NCBI GenBank assembly: GCA_902388495.1
Contig: CABMPP010000003.1
Location: forward strand, 186,001 to 250,000
Length of the DNA: 64,000 nucleotides
Source: an uncultured Bacteroides sp.
GTDB taxonomy: Bacteria > Bacteroidota > Bacteroidia > Bacteroidales > Bacteroidaceae
Direction: 5' to 3'
Every line of letters begins with the position of its first letter. Position 1 is the first letter of the stretch. Positions 1-9,181 of this stretch are shown here, piece after piece. The translations under genes were made by a program, and so were the position numbers. Under the pieces are notes generated by a model. That model saw nothing but the letters and a program-made list of their open reading frames with translations. It searched no databases and had not been told where the DNA came from.

Positions 1-2078
1 TCGGCCAAGGTGGTCAGTCCGAGTTCGATGTTTCTTCGCCAGTCATCAAGCCATTTCAGGTAATCGTCTCCCAATCCGGCTTTTATCAGTGCCTGATGGA
101 CATAATACTTGAAGTAAATGGAAGCGGGAGTCAGCTCTTTATCCGCTAAAATCAGTTGCCCTATCTCCATCGCTTCTTTTCCGTTGACCAAGCCGCTCAG
201 GATAGCTAAAGAATTGGTGTGTTGGGAGAATTTGTCTTTCTCCGATGTGTCGGAGAACAGTTTCTTCTTGTCATCCCAGTACTTGCTTTTTATTGTTTTT
301 GCCAACTGTGCTATTTTTTCCTGATACAGAGAGGCGTAGTCGTTCATCCCCCATGTCTTTTCCAAGTCATAAGCGTTTTGGTAGGCTATCAGCAACTGGA
401 GGTCCAGCATAGCGGAACAACCGTCTTTGCCGACATGTCCCATTCCTCTGTTGAAGCCGAACGCCCAGTCTATGAATGCCCAGTTGGGGAGTCTTTTTAT
501 TGAACCGTCGGTATCCTGGAATTTTTGGAAATAACCTAATATCTGCCGCTCACCCGGAAGGCGGTTTTTCAGGAAAGTAATGTCACTGCCATACATCATG
601 TAGTCGTGCAACATTCCTATATACCATAAACTGAAGGTGGGTATGATCTGAGGATTCACTGAAGGGTAGCGACTTAAAGTAATGCCTTCCGGTTGCCTGG
701 AATTGTCGGCATTGGTGAGCATGCTTTTAACCAGCCGGTCGTCTCCGCTATCGTAAAGAGATACTAATGCCTGGATGCGGCTGTCGCCTATGTATTGCAG
801 TTGTTCGTAGTAGGGGCAATCCATATAAGTTTCTACTGCACAAAGTCTTGCTGTCCGCCATCCCATCTCGAATATTTTCTGCATTTCTTCGTTCTCTGTT
901 TCGAGCTTGGCGTTTAAGATGAACGGGTAACCGACGAAGGTGCTATAAAAATCATCGATAATTAGTGGCTCCTCCTTGGTTTGTACCTGAATATTCACGT
1001 ATCTGAATGTTCTGTAGGACAGCGAGGTGAAGGTCTGGTCGTTGCTTCCGTCGGAGATGAGGATGTCGGGTTTGCCGACCAGTCTCTTTCCTTCTGTTTC
1101 ATTGCGGTTTCCTTTGGCAAATTTGTCATCGTAGAGTGCTTCTCCGTAGGTCAAAGTAACAATGCTTTCCTTGCCACCTTTAACGTCAATGGTGGGGAAG
1201 GCATTGGTTAAGACGATATTGTCCAATAGTATATTGGCTGTAGTATACGGCGGTATGCTTATTTTCCCTTTCTGGGCAGGAAATGAGGCCGGGACGTTGG
1301 CATTCTCCACTTTTCGGACTTTACCGAACCTTTGGTACTTCAACTCCATTTGGGGGATGGCGGAGGAAACGAGCCGCCATGTTTTGTTGGCATCTATTCC
1401 TATCGTGTTTTTTGGCGTACCACGGGAGATGGGCTGCGCCTTTGTCCATGAACTGTCATCATAGGATAGTTTTTGCCAGCCTTTGATGTGGCTTCTCATG
1501 TCGATCTGTTCGTTGGGGGGGACCACAGAATACCCTCTTACTCTTTCAGTCAATGACGGGATGCTGTAACTGTGATCCTGAATGCAGTTCCATGATTTAT
1601 TGGTATTCAAGATGGCTGAGGCCTCGACAGCTCCCTGCAAAATAAATCCTGTACGGAATGAGAATTGCGCTTCTGCCTTTTGGTCTCCTTCGTTCCAGAT
1701 CTGGGCTGCAATGACGTTCCTGCCTGCTTTCAGTTGGGGGGCTATGTCTACCGTTTCATAATTCCAATGCTCGATGTCTCCCCGCGCAGGACCTAAGGAT
1801 ACGAGTTGCTCGTTTACATATAATTTATATCTGTTGTCTCCCGATACGAAAATAGGAAATCTGGAAGGAACCTGGCTGATATTGAAATCTTTTCGGAAGA
1901 AATAGACACCGTATGCGGAAGGAGATGTCTGGGGTACGGTAATCCATTCCGCATCCCATTGTCTGTACGTTAGCGTTGAGTCTGTCATTTGCGCCTTTAG
2001 GACAAAAGGTATAATCAAGGTGAGCAGAAATAATGTCTTTCTCAGTCTGCGTATGGAGGATATTCTGATTCTGTTCAT
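1..2078 (-). CDS. GH78-type alpha-L-rhamnosidase-like glycoside hydrolase (3' end beyond window)
   Basis: Reading from an ATG at 2078 the frame stays open to the window edge, so about 690 residues are seen and the C-terminus is missing. An N-terminal hydrophobic stretch (FLLTLIIPFVLKAQ) looks like an export signal. Next come beta-sandwich segments typical of rhamnosidases (SGDNRYKLYVNEQLVSLGPA; AGRNVIAAQIWNEG), then the start of an alpha/alpha-barrel with DCPYYEQLQYIGDSRIQ, which matches the GH78 catalytic-domain signature region. GH78 enzymes release terminal alpha-L-rhamnose from plant or microbial glycans, here probably in the periplasm. It is the last visible gene of a minus-strand PUL, 131 nt beyond the SusD gene. 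The family call is by motif; the substrate is not shown. Confidence 0.8.
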   Translation of the reverse strand, partial: MNRIRISSIRRLRKTLFLLTLIIPFVLKAQMTDSTLTYRQWDAEWITVPQTSPSAYGVYFFRKDFNISQVPSRFPIFVSGDNRYKLYVNEQLVSLGPARGDIEHWNYETVDIAPQLKAGRNVIAAQIWNEGDQKAEAQFSFRTGFILQGAVEASAILNTNKSWNCIQDHSYSIPSLTERVRGYSVVPPNEQIDMRSHIKGWQKLSYDDSSWTKAQPISRGTPKNTIGIDANKTWRLVSSAIPQMELKYQRFGKVRKVENANVPASFPAQKGKISIPPYTTANILLDNIVLTNAFPTIDVKGGKESIVTLTYGEALYDDKFAKGNRNETEGKRLVGKPDILISDGSNDQTFTSLSYRTFRYVNIQVQTKEEPLIIDDFYSTFVGYPFILNAKLETENEEMQKIFEMGWRTARLCAVETYMDCPYYEQLQYIGDSRIQALVSLYDSGDDRLVKSMLTNADNSRQPEGITLSRYPSVNPQIIPTFSLWYIGMLHDYMMYGSDITFLKNRLPGERQILGYFQKFQDTDGSIKRLPNWAFIDWAFGFNRGMGHVGKDGCSAMLDLQLLIAYQNAYDLEKTWGMNDYASLYQEKIAQLAKTIKSKYWDDKKKLFSDTSEKDKFSQHTNSLAILSGLVNGKEAMEIGQLILADKELTPASIYFKYYVHQALIKAGLGDDYLKWLDDWRRNIELGLTTLA

Positions 2079-2209
2079 AATAATCTTGTTAATGGTAAAT
2101 TCTTTCTGTACTTACATGAATAGCCGCTTCTTGCACCGAAGTGAAGAAGGAGGCACAGAGATATCCCTGCCATTCTTGGCCAAAGCCCCTGTGCCTCTTT
2201 TCTATGTAT

Positions 2210-3988
2210 TTATTCCCAGCCCGGGTTCTGTGTCATCTCTGCATCTACGTTCAAGTCTATGATGCTTTGAGGTATAGGCCACAGATTCCATTCGATAGGT
2301 AAGGTGTATCTGGAATAATCGGCAATAAACATTCCATGGTCATATATCCGTTGTTTCCATACATCCGGTTCCATGCGGAGCAGCGTGAACCATCTGCCTT
2401 CTTCGTACAGGCATTCCCGGATACGTTCGTCCAGAATGCTGTTTATATCGAATTTGTCCGCAGAGTACATCTCCGTACAGTGGGCCCGCCGACGAACCGT
2501 GTTGACTGCATCGACAGCCAGATCTTTCTGATTGTTTCTAAGATAAGCTTCTGCCAGCAGCAGATAAGTTTCCGCAGAACGAATGGCATAGTTATCGTGA
2601 CTGTAACTCTGGTGGGAAGTGTCAGTATCTCTGTATGCCCACTCGTCCAATGGGATTATTTTCACAAAGATAGGAGTAAATTTGGATAAATTGGTAGGAT
2701 TCTGGTCTAACATGAAGATGGGCACTTTCTTTCGGAACATGCTGTGGTTAGGGTCTGTGCAAACAAAAGTGGTACGTACTGTGACATCTTCCTGATAGCG
2801 CAAGTCTGCCGGATCTGTCCATACATTGTAAGAAGCATAGTTGGTGGCCTTAGCTTCGGCAATACCGAATCCTCCCAGGTAAGCGGGGAAAGTTGCGGTG
2901 TTGTATTCGGGTGCAATTGCCTTCCACGGACCGGCTGCTGCTCCCGATTCTACATACTCTGCCGCCCAGTTCAAGTCTCTTGTCACCAAGCTGAAGAAGA
3001 AGGGCTCGCTTCCGATTTGTCCTCCCGTTTCGTCCAGTTGCTCATAGGTCGGCGACTGGAAAACCCATATAGCTTCCGTATTACCGCTGCTTCGGTCGTA
3101 GTTCCCGGCAAAAAATAAATCGGCATATACATTTCCGTCGGGGAGGTAGGTCGGGGTATTCCTGTTTTCTGATTTGTCATTGGGATTGGCACGAACACCG
3201 AATCTGGAAGTCATCAGAGGATGGAGGGCAATCGCACTCTGTGCATAATTTATGGCTTTAGTATAATTGGAATTGTCCTTAGTCTCTACGCCCAATGCAA
3301 GGTAGGCTTCGGCCAGCAGATGAGCGGGGGCTCCTTTGCCCAATCGTCCGTCCTTCTCCGGATAATCCGGCAGATTCTCATAAGCTTTAACCAGATTGTC
3401 TATTGCAAATTGGTAGGTTTGTTCCCTGGTGGCCCGGGTGTAACCATATTGTACGTTCTCTTCGAATTTATCTACTATCGGAACTCCTCCCCATGCTTCT
3501 GCCAGGTGCAGGTAAGCAAAACCTCTGAAGAAGTTGGCTTCGGCAATTATATTCTTTTTCAGATTTTCATCGGCCCATGTTATGTTTTCCTGCTCGCATC
3601 CGTGGAGAGTCAAATTGGCGTAACTGATGACCTGATACAACTCATTCCACATAAGTTCTACATGGGAAGATGTGGTGCTCCAGGTTCCGAAATTGGAATA
3701 GCCGGATGCGCCGTCGTGCCTCCAATAGGGGACGTCCAGCACATCTGTACCGAAAGATTTGTATTCGTAGGTGGAAACCCACGGGTCCATTGTTTTGCCA
3801 AACCAGTTGTAAAGCCGGATATAACACATGGTTAACTGGTCTTCTACCTGGCTGCTTTTTTCAAAAGCGTTCTCAATCGTGTAAAGTGACTTGGGATGTT
3901 CTTCCAGGAACTTATCGTCACAGCTGCAGAAGATAGATAAACCGATGGCAGCTACTGTTAGGATATACTTGAATGTTTTCATACTCAT
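2210..3988 (-). CDS. SusD/RagB-family starch-binding-like outer membrane lipoprotein
   Basis: The product has 592 residues and a lipoprotein signal (SIFCSCDDKFLEEHPKS), so the mature protein starts at a cysteine and sits on the outer face of the outer membrane. TPR-like helices (IIAEANFFRGFAYLHLAEAW, then IRSAETYLLLAEAYLRNNQK) and the C-terminal LWPIPQSIIDLN...QNPGWE are classic SusD features. It would bind a glycan and hand it to the SusC channel encoded just upstream; only 5 nt separate the two genes. Two start codons (3988 and 3982) are possible; the second (MKTFKY) gives the more usual signal peptide. The glycan is unknown. Confidence 0.95.
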   Translation of the reverse strand: MSMKTFKYILTVAAIGLSIFCSCDDKFLEEHPKSLYTIENAFEKSSQVEDQLTMCYIRLYNWFGKTMDPWVSTYEYKSFGTDVLDVPYWRHDGASGYSNFGTWSTTSSHVELMWNELYQVISYANLTLHGCEQENITWADENLKKNIIAEANFFRGFAYLHLAEAWGGVPIVDKFEENVQYGYTRATREQTYQFAIDNLVKAYENLPDYPEKDGRLGKGAPAHLLAEAYLALGVETKDNSNYTKAINYAQSAIALHPLMTSRFGVRANPNDKSENRNTPTYLPDGNVYADLFFAGNYDRSSGNTEAIWVFQSPTYEQLDETGGQIGSEPFFFSLVTRDLNWAAEYVESGAAAGPWKAIAPEYNTATFPAYLGGFGIAEAKATNYASYNVWTDPADLRYQEDVTVRTTFVCTDPNHSMFRKKVPIFMLDQNPTNLSKFTPIFVKIIPLDEWAYRDTDTSHQSYSHDNYAIRSAETYLLLAEAYLRNNQKDLAVDAVNTVRRRAHCTEMYSADKFDINSILDERIRECLYEEGRWFTLLRMEPDVWKQRIYDHGMFIADYSRYTLPIEWNLWPIPQSIIDLNVDAEMTQNPGWE

Positions 3989-3993
3989 CTTTA

Positions 3994-6900
3994 TTAAAAT
4001 TTAAAGTTAAGACCAAAAGTGATTGTTCTTTGAAGTTGGGCAGCACTGTAGTTCCTGACTTCAGGATCGCTTCCGTCCCAGTTCGGGGCAAAGAAGAGCA
4101 GATTTGAACCTGCAACATACACCTTTAAACCGGATAATCCGAGCTTTCCGAGAACATTGTTGTTGAAAGTATAGGCCAGGTTTAAATCCTGCAATCTGAC
4201 GTAGGTATACGATTGGAGTGCTACGAATCTGTCGTCGCTAAAACTCCATCTCGGGTACTTGTTACTTGGATTTTCGGGAGTCCAGTAAGGATGATCCAAT
4301 GTGTTATGGTAGAAATAGGTATCTTCGGTCAGGTAGGCGCTGTTGTTTCTTGCTTTGCCGTAGCCATTGCCTCCGAAAACTCCGTTGAACAGCATGTAGA
4401 GGGTGAAGTTTTTGTAACTCAGTGTGTGAGTCATACTCATGCGGAAGTTTTCTTTAGAATAACCCAGGATTTTCCGGTCTTCTGCCGTCAGTTTATTATC
4501 TCCGTTCAGGTCGGCATATTTGGCATCGCCGGGAGTTGCTACAAGGTTGGATACATAATTTTCTTCTCCGGCTTGTACGATGCCGTCCCATACATAGCCA
4601 TAAATAGCACCGAGAGACTTGCCGATGAACAGCCCGTTTGTGATGTCATCTTGTCCGTCACCATACAGTTCGACGAGTTTATTTCTGTTCAGGGTGAAGA
4701 TGAGACCGGAGTTCCATCTGAAATTCTTTTGGTTGATGATGGAACCGGATACATTGAGCTCGATACCCCAGTTATTGATCTGTCCCATTGTGGCATCCTG
4801 GGTAGTCAGGCCGGAACCCATGGGAGGTATTTTCCGGGTAAAGATCTGATTGCGGGTAGACGAGTGATAGATGTTGACATCTGTATGCAGGCGATGGTTC
4901 CATAAGTCTGCCTCAAAACCGTAGTTCAATGAGGTGGTTTCTTCCCATCCCAATTCCGGATTACCCAGTGACGTCAGCATCTGGCCGTATGCCACTTCAT
5001 TGCCAAAGTAGTAGACCTGGTTTCCGCCGCGTCCCATACTGACAAGTGACAGGGTACGGTAAGGAGTCAGGGACTGGTTTCCGTTCTTACCCCACGAAAT
5101 CTTCAGCTTTAAATCATCTATCTGGCTGATGTCTTTCATAAAGTCTTCACGCGAGATACTCCATGCTCCGCCAATGGATGGAAATACACCCCATTTCTTG
5201 TTCTTACCGAATACGGAAGAACCGTCTCGGCGTACAGAAAGATTTAAGTGGTATTTATCATCATACGAGTAATTGAGGCGTCCCAAATAACCGATATTTG
5301 CTTTGCGGGCATAGGTGAAGCGGTCCATTTTCTGTACTTCCGCGTTTGGAAGTCCGTGGATGCCTAATGAGGTGTTTCCTACTTTCCGGAAATCAGAACC
5401 GCTGACATATTGCTGTTCCACTTTCTGTTCGTCTCTTGTGTATACAAAAGTTGCATTGATGTAATGCTTGTCAATGGTTCTGTAGTAGGTCAGGATGTTA
5501 TCGAGGACCCATGACTTGGTGTCCTGGCTGTCGATATATCCGTTTGCCTCCCTCAAATGGGTGTCAAAAACTTCTGTGGTGTATCCGTCTTCTCCAAGAT
5601 TCATGTCGGGGAAGTTCGTTTCGTGGGTAAAGCGTCTTCTTTCGGAAGTGCGCTTGGTATAAGACCCCGTAATTTTATAACTCAAACCTTCTATCTTGGG
5701 AATCTTGATATTCAGATAACCGCCTACAATGAGGGTGGAACCTCTTCGTTCCTGGTCAATGCCGTTGAATGTATTCCAAAGAGGATTAACGGTGGTACTT
5801 TCTTTCCCATCCGGATATTTTCTCATATTCCCGTTTTGTAGTTCGGGCTCTCCATAAGGTGTAAGGGTCACAGCATTTCCGTAACTGGGTTTTACGCCTA
5901 CCGACTTGTTGAATGCAACGTTTACATTCGTACCGATACTTATATAATCGTTGATATCCGTGTTGATTCGGGCAGTGAATGTATTTCTCTTGAAGTCATC
6001 GCCGTAATAGTTTCCTTTCTGGTCCCAATGATTGGCTGACATGAAATAGTTGCTCTTGTCCGTTGCACCGGAGAAGTTGAGGGAATAGTTTTGTAGTACT
6101 CCCGTCCGGGAAATATAATCCACCCAGTCGGTGGTTTCTCCCCGTTCATAGTTTGCCCTTTCCAGTTCACCCATCCAAGTGGGGTCTGCATCGGGGGCAA
6201 GACCGGAACGGCGGTTCATCAGTTCAATATATCCCTGGGGACTTCTCATTTTAGGGCGGTAATTGGGCTGGCTGATTGCTATCGAAGGATTGAAGGTTAT
6301 GATAGGCTTACCTTTTTGTCCTTTCTTGGTGGTAATCATAACCACACCATTGGCAGCTCTTGTACCATAAGTAGCCAGGGTACTGGCATCTTTCAGTACC
6401 GTTACGTTATCGATGGAGTTCACATCCAGGTCATTAATGGATCCGTCAAAGATAAGTCCGTCTACTACGAGCAGAGGGTCTGAACTTGTATTGCTGATGG
6501 AGCGCTGTCCGCGTACCTGCATGGAAGATACTCCATCGGCTTCTCCGGAGCGGTTAATGGTTACTCCTGCTACTGTTCCTTGAAGCAAGTTTAGTACATT
6601 GGCAGTAGGTGTCAGGGTGATAGGCGAGTCTTCGAGTTTTATGCTGGACACCGAACCGGCAAAGTTTTCTCTTTTGGTGACACCATAACCGATGATTACG
6701 ACTTCTTCCAGTCCTACGGCATCTTCCTTTAGTTTGATATTAATGGTGGTTTTACCTCTCACCGGAGTTTCCAGTGATATGTATCCGATATACGATACTT
6801 GGATAATTGCATCCTCCGGTACGGTAAGAGTGTAATATCCATCTATATCTGTGATAGTCCCTGTGCCTTGGTCTTTAATCCGGACGTTGGCACCGATAAT

Positions 6901-7347
6901 CGGTTCTCCGCTTTCATCGGTTACCGTTCCGGAAATTTTGACTTCTTTCTGGAGCGGATGTTGTTGTGGAGACATGTCTCTGTTCATTAGTAAGATGTTA
7001 TTTCCCTCTACAACATATGTAATATTTGATTCTTTGAATATATTGTCTAATACCTTTGTGACAGTAGAATTCGATTCTTTTATAGAGACTTTTTTCGATA
7101 GGTTTACATATTGGTTGTTGTAAACAAAAAGATAGTTTGTCTGTCTTTCTATCTGGGTGATAACATCTTTGAGGGATGCATTATCCACTTGTATGTTAAC
7201 CTTTGCATTTTGCGAACTTGCGTTTGATGCAAAAATGCATGACATACCCATAAATAATAGAATTACGGTTAACTTCATGGTCTTGGATATTCGTGTTATA
7301 CATAATATTAGTAGGGTATTCTTATACCCAATTTGATTTTTTTTCAT
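3994..7347 (-). CDS. SusC/RagA-family TonB-dependent receptor with STN signalling domain
   Basis: This 1117-residue outer membrane protein has a signal peptide ending near residue 45 and an STN domain at about 48-120 (NIQVDNASLKDVITQIERQ). A carboxypeptidase-regulatory-like domain follows at 137-208, then a TonB-box-like EEVVIIGYG at 214-222, a plug and a large beta barrel ending in aromatic NFKF. It imports oligosaccharides delivered by SusD using TonB energy. The STN domain is the part that signals through a periplasmic FecR protein, and a FecR and an ECF sigma gene lie directly upstream in the same direction. This makes a complete trans-envelope induction circuit. Confidence 0.96.
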   Translation of the reverse strand: MKKNQIGYKNTLLILCITRISKTMKLTVILLFMGMSCIFASNASSQNAKVNIQVDNASLKDVITQIERQTNYLFVYNNQYVNLSKKVSIKESNSTVTKVLDNIFKESNITYVVEGNNILLMNRDMSPQQHPLQKEVKISGTVTDESGEPIIGANVRIKDQGTGTITDIDGYYTLTVPEDAIIQVSYIGYISLETPVRGKTTINIKLKEDAVGLEEVVIIGYGVTKRENFAGSVSSIKLEDSPITLTPTANVLNLLQGTVAGVTINRSGEADGVSSMQVRGQRSISNTSSDPLLVVDGLIFDGSINDLDVNSIDNVTVLKDASTLATYGTRAANGVVMITTKKGQKGKPIITFNPSIAISQPNYRPKMRSPQGYIELMNRRSGLAPDADPTWMGELERANYERGETTDWVDYISRTGVLQNYSLNFSGATDKSNYFMSANHWDQKGNYYGDDFKRNTFTARINTDINDYISIGTNVNVAFNKSVGVKPSYGNAVTLTPYGEPELQNGNMRKYPDGKESTTVNPLWNTFNGIDQERRGSTLIVGGYLNIKIPKIEGLSYKITGSYTKRTSERRRFTHETNFPDMNLGEDGYTTEVFDTHLREANGYIDSQDTKSWVLDNILTYYRTIDKHYINATFVYTRDEQKVEQQYVSGSDFRKVGNTSLGIHGLPNAEVQKMDRFTYARKANIGYLGRLNYSYDDKYHLNLSVRRDGSSVFGKNKKWGVFPSIGGAWSISREDFMKDISQIDDLKLKISWGKNGNQSLTPYRTLSLVSMGRGGNQVYYFGNEVAYGQMLTSLGNPELGWEETTSLNYGFEADLWNHRLHTDVNIYHSSTRNQIFTRKIPPMGSGLTTQDATMGQINNWGIELNVSGSIINQKNFRWNSGLIFTLNRNKLVELYGDGQDDITNGLFIGKSLGAIYGYVWDGIVQAGEENYVSNLVATPGDAKYADLNGDNKLTAEDRKILGYSKENFRMSMTHTLSYKNFTLYMLFNGVFGGNGYGKARNNSAYLTEDTYFYHNTLDHPYWTPENPSNKYPRWSFSDDRFVALQSYTYVRLQDLNLAYTFNNNVLGKLGLSGLKVYVAGSNLLFFAPNWDGSDPEVRNYSAAQLQRTITFGLNFKF

Positions 7348-7417
7348 AATTTTGTATCGTTCTTTAAGTGAGTACTTATTGAATTAAAGAAAATGGCAGT
7401 TTACTGACATTTTTTAT

Positions 7418-7447
7418 GACCGGATTATGCTGCAACATAATCCGGTC
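7418..7447. terminator. 12-bp perfect hairpin between FecR and SusC genes
   Basis: The arms gaccggattatg (7418-7429) and cataatccggtc (7436-7447) are exact reverse complements around a 6-nt loop. The hairpin sits between the stop of the FecR gene and the start of the SusC gene. On the minus strand it is followed by ATAAAAAATG, not a clean U run, so partial termination or mRNA processing is as likely as full termination. Confidence 0.6.
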
Positions 7448-7482
7448 TGTGTTTTTCATACTTTCATTTTACATAGGCATTC

Positions 7483-8433
7483 TCATTTTATGGTTATTAA
7501 ATTCTGTTCATTATCTCGGGTGTAGGAAAATCCATGCTCCAATTGGAGCACTTTCAATACTTGTTCTACTCCGTCATCGACCCTGAATTTTCCTGTATAT
7601 CTTAGTTTCAAGAGTTTAGTGCTCTTTGCTATGTTGATTCTTACATCGAAATATAGCTGCAACTTTTGTATAATACTCTCCACTGTTTCATTATCAAAGC
7701 AAAGTAATCCCTCTTTCCATTTAAAGTGGTCGTGGTTCTTAATGGTGGAAACTTTTATTTTCCCTTCATCTATCTTCACGCATTCGTCTACTTTGACTAT
7801 ATAGCCTTGAGGCAGACTCGACGTTTTTAGCTTGATACTTCCTTTTAATAAGGATACTTCGTGCATGTTATAGTCGGCATAGTCTGTTACATTGAACGAG
7901 GTACCCAGTACTTCAATATCCATTTTATCGGTTTTTACGATAAACGGCTGTTTGTCCGAATGAGTTACGTCAAAATAGGCTTCTCCTTCTAATTTGACGA
8001 TGCGTTTGTCTTTTTCAAAGTTAGTAGGATAGATGAGTTTGCTTTTGGCATTCAGCCATACGGTAGTACTGTCGGAAAGGGTTAATTGGGCACGTTGCCC
8101 TGCCGGCACATATAGTGTCTGATAGGCTATCGGTTGCAACGGTTGTTCCGGTTTATCTGTATACTTCTTTATGCCGATCCATACTATCAGGAATATGGCA
8201 GCAATCTTCAGTGACTCATATATGATTGTCCTGAATGAGAAGATACGCTTTTTACTGCTACGTGTTGACTGATTATATGCCTGCTTATTTAATATTGAAA
8301 TGTCATACAGTTTATGTAAGGCCATAAACTCCCGAACGTTTTCTTCGCTCTTGTCCAGCCAGTTTACGACGTTTTCAATTTCCTCGGTTGATACATTTCC
8401 TTCAATATATCGTTGCAAAAGTTTCTTGTCCAT
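7483..8433 (-). CDS. FecR-family anti-sigma factor
   Basis: The 316-residue protein has a short cytoplasmic N-terminal region that should hold the sigma factor, and one membrane segment at about 73-88 (ESLKIAAIFLIVWIGI). A periplasmic FecR domain follows at roughly 105-200 (QRAQLTLSDSTTVWLNAKSK and LEGEAYFDVTH), then a C-terminal DUF4974 region (CFDNETVESIIQKLQLYFDV), which resembles an STN fold. It would keep the ECF factor inactive until the STN domain of the loaded SusC protein contacts it. It lies 72 nt downstream of the ECF gene and upstream of SusC. Confidence 0.95.
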   Translation of the reverse strand: MDKKLLQRYIEGNVSTEEIENVVNWLDKSEENVREFMALHKLYDISILNKQAYNQSTRSSKKRIFSFRTIIYESLKIAAIFLIVWIGIKKYTDKPEQPLQPIAYQTLYVPAGQRAQLTLSDSTTVWLNAKSKLIYPTNFEKDKRIVKLEGEAYFDVTHSDKQPFIVKTDKMDIEVLGTSFNVTDYADYNMHEVSLLKGSIKLKTSSLPQGYIVKVDECVKIDEGKIKVSTIKNHDHFKWKEGLLCFDNETVESIIQKLQLYFDVRINIAKSTKLLKLRYTGKFRVDDGVEQVLKVLQLEHGFSYTRDNEQNLITIK

Positions 8434-8505
8434 TATGCTTGTTTTATATCCTTCTGCGATAATAGACGATTCAGCTTTGCCAATCCCTAAGATGAAAATG
8501 GAAAA

Positions 8506-9048
8506 TCAGATAAATAGTAGGTAAAAAAGTGGCAGATATTCTTTTAATGCTATGCGGAGTGCCTTTAATGACTTGGTAATGTGGTATTCTACTGCTTTGG
8601 GAGAGATTGATAATCTTTCTGCTATTTCCTTCACAGACAGATATTCATAGCGGCTCATTTCGAAGATTTGTCTTGTTTGTCCCGGAAGAGAATCCAGCGT
8701 GTTTTTTATAATTTCACTGATTTCGGTAGAAAATATTTCTTCGGGATCACAGGCTTCAAGCGTCGTAATGCGGTATTGCAAGTCTCGTGCCATCATCGAT
8801 GAGATAGACTCTATTGCGATTTGTTTTATCTCCTGATGTTTCAGATAATCTAAAGTGCTGTTTTTTAATATTTTTAGAAGTAATGCTTGTGGATATTCAA
8901 CTTTTTCTCTTCTGATGACTTGCCATAGGCGTATCATTGACTCAGACACAATATCTTCTGATGCCATTGTATCTCTAACGTATGATTTGACAAACAAGAA
9001 AGAGCTGGTGTAGTACTGGGTATACAGTTCATCAAAGGTTGCTATCAT
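8506..9048 (-). CDS. ECF RNA polymerase sigma-70 factor (PUL regulator)
   Basis: The 180-residue protein has sigma region 2 at about 10-75 (KSYVRDTMASEDIVSESMIR) and region 4 at about 115-165 (LPGQTRQIFEMSRYEYLSVK, then a helix-turn-helix AERLSISPKAVEYHITKSL). It is the first gene of the ECF-FecR-SusC-SusD-hydrolase row and so probably drives SusC and the genes behind it. Bacteroides family members of this sort respond to the cognate FecR/SusC pair. No FecR-independent regulation is visible. Confidence 0.95.
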   Translation of the reverse strand: MIATFDELYTQYYTSSFLFVKSYVRDTMASEDIVSESMIRLWQVIRREKVEYPQALLLKILKNSTLDYLKHQEIKQIAIESISSMMARDLQYRITTLEACDPEEIFSTEISEIIKNTLDSLPGQTRQIFEMSRYEYLSVKEIAERLSISPKAVEYHITKSLKALRIALKEYLPLFYLLFI

Positions 9049-9107
9049 TGTATACTGGTCTATTTTTCATTTATTGTCGAAATATATCGATAAATTTGAT
9101 ATAAACG

Positions 9108-9146
9108 AAAAAAAGGCGGGGAAACTTTGCAGTCCCTCGCCTTTTC
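9108..9146 (-). terminator. Rho-independent terminator of the glutamate dehydrogenase gene
   Basis: On the minus strand a GC-rich stem (AAAAGGCGAGGG pairing with CCCCGCCTTTT, one bulge) ends in a T-rich run (CGCCTTTTTTTCG). It starts 36 nt after the stop codon of the NADP-glutamate dehydrogenase gene. Confidence 0.8.
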
Positions 9147-9181
9147 TTCGTTTATACTTGTACTACTATGGCTTACTAGTC

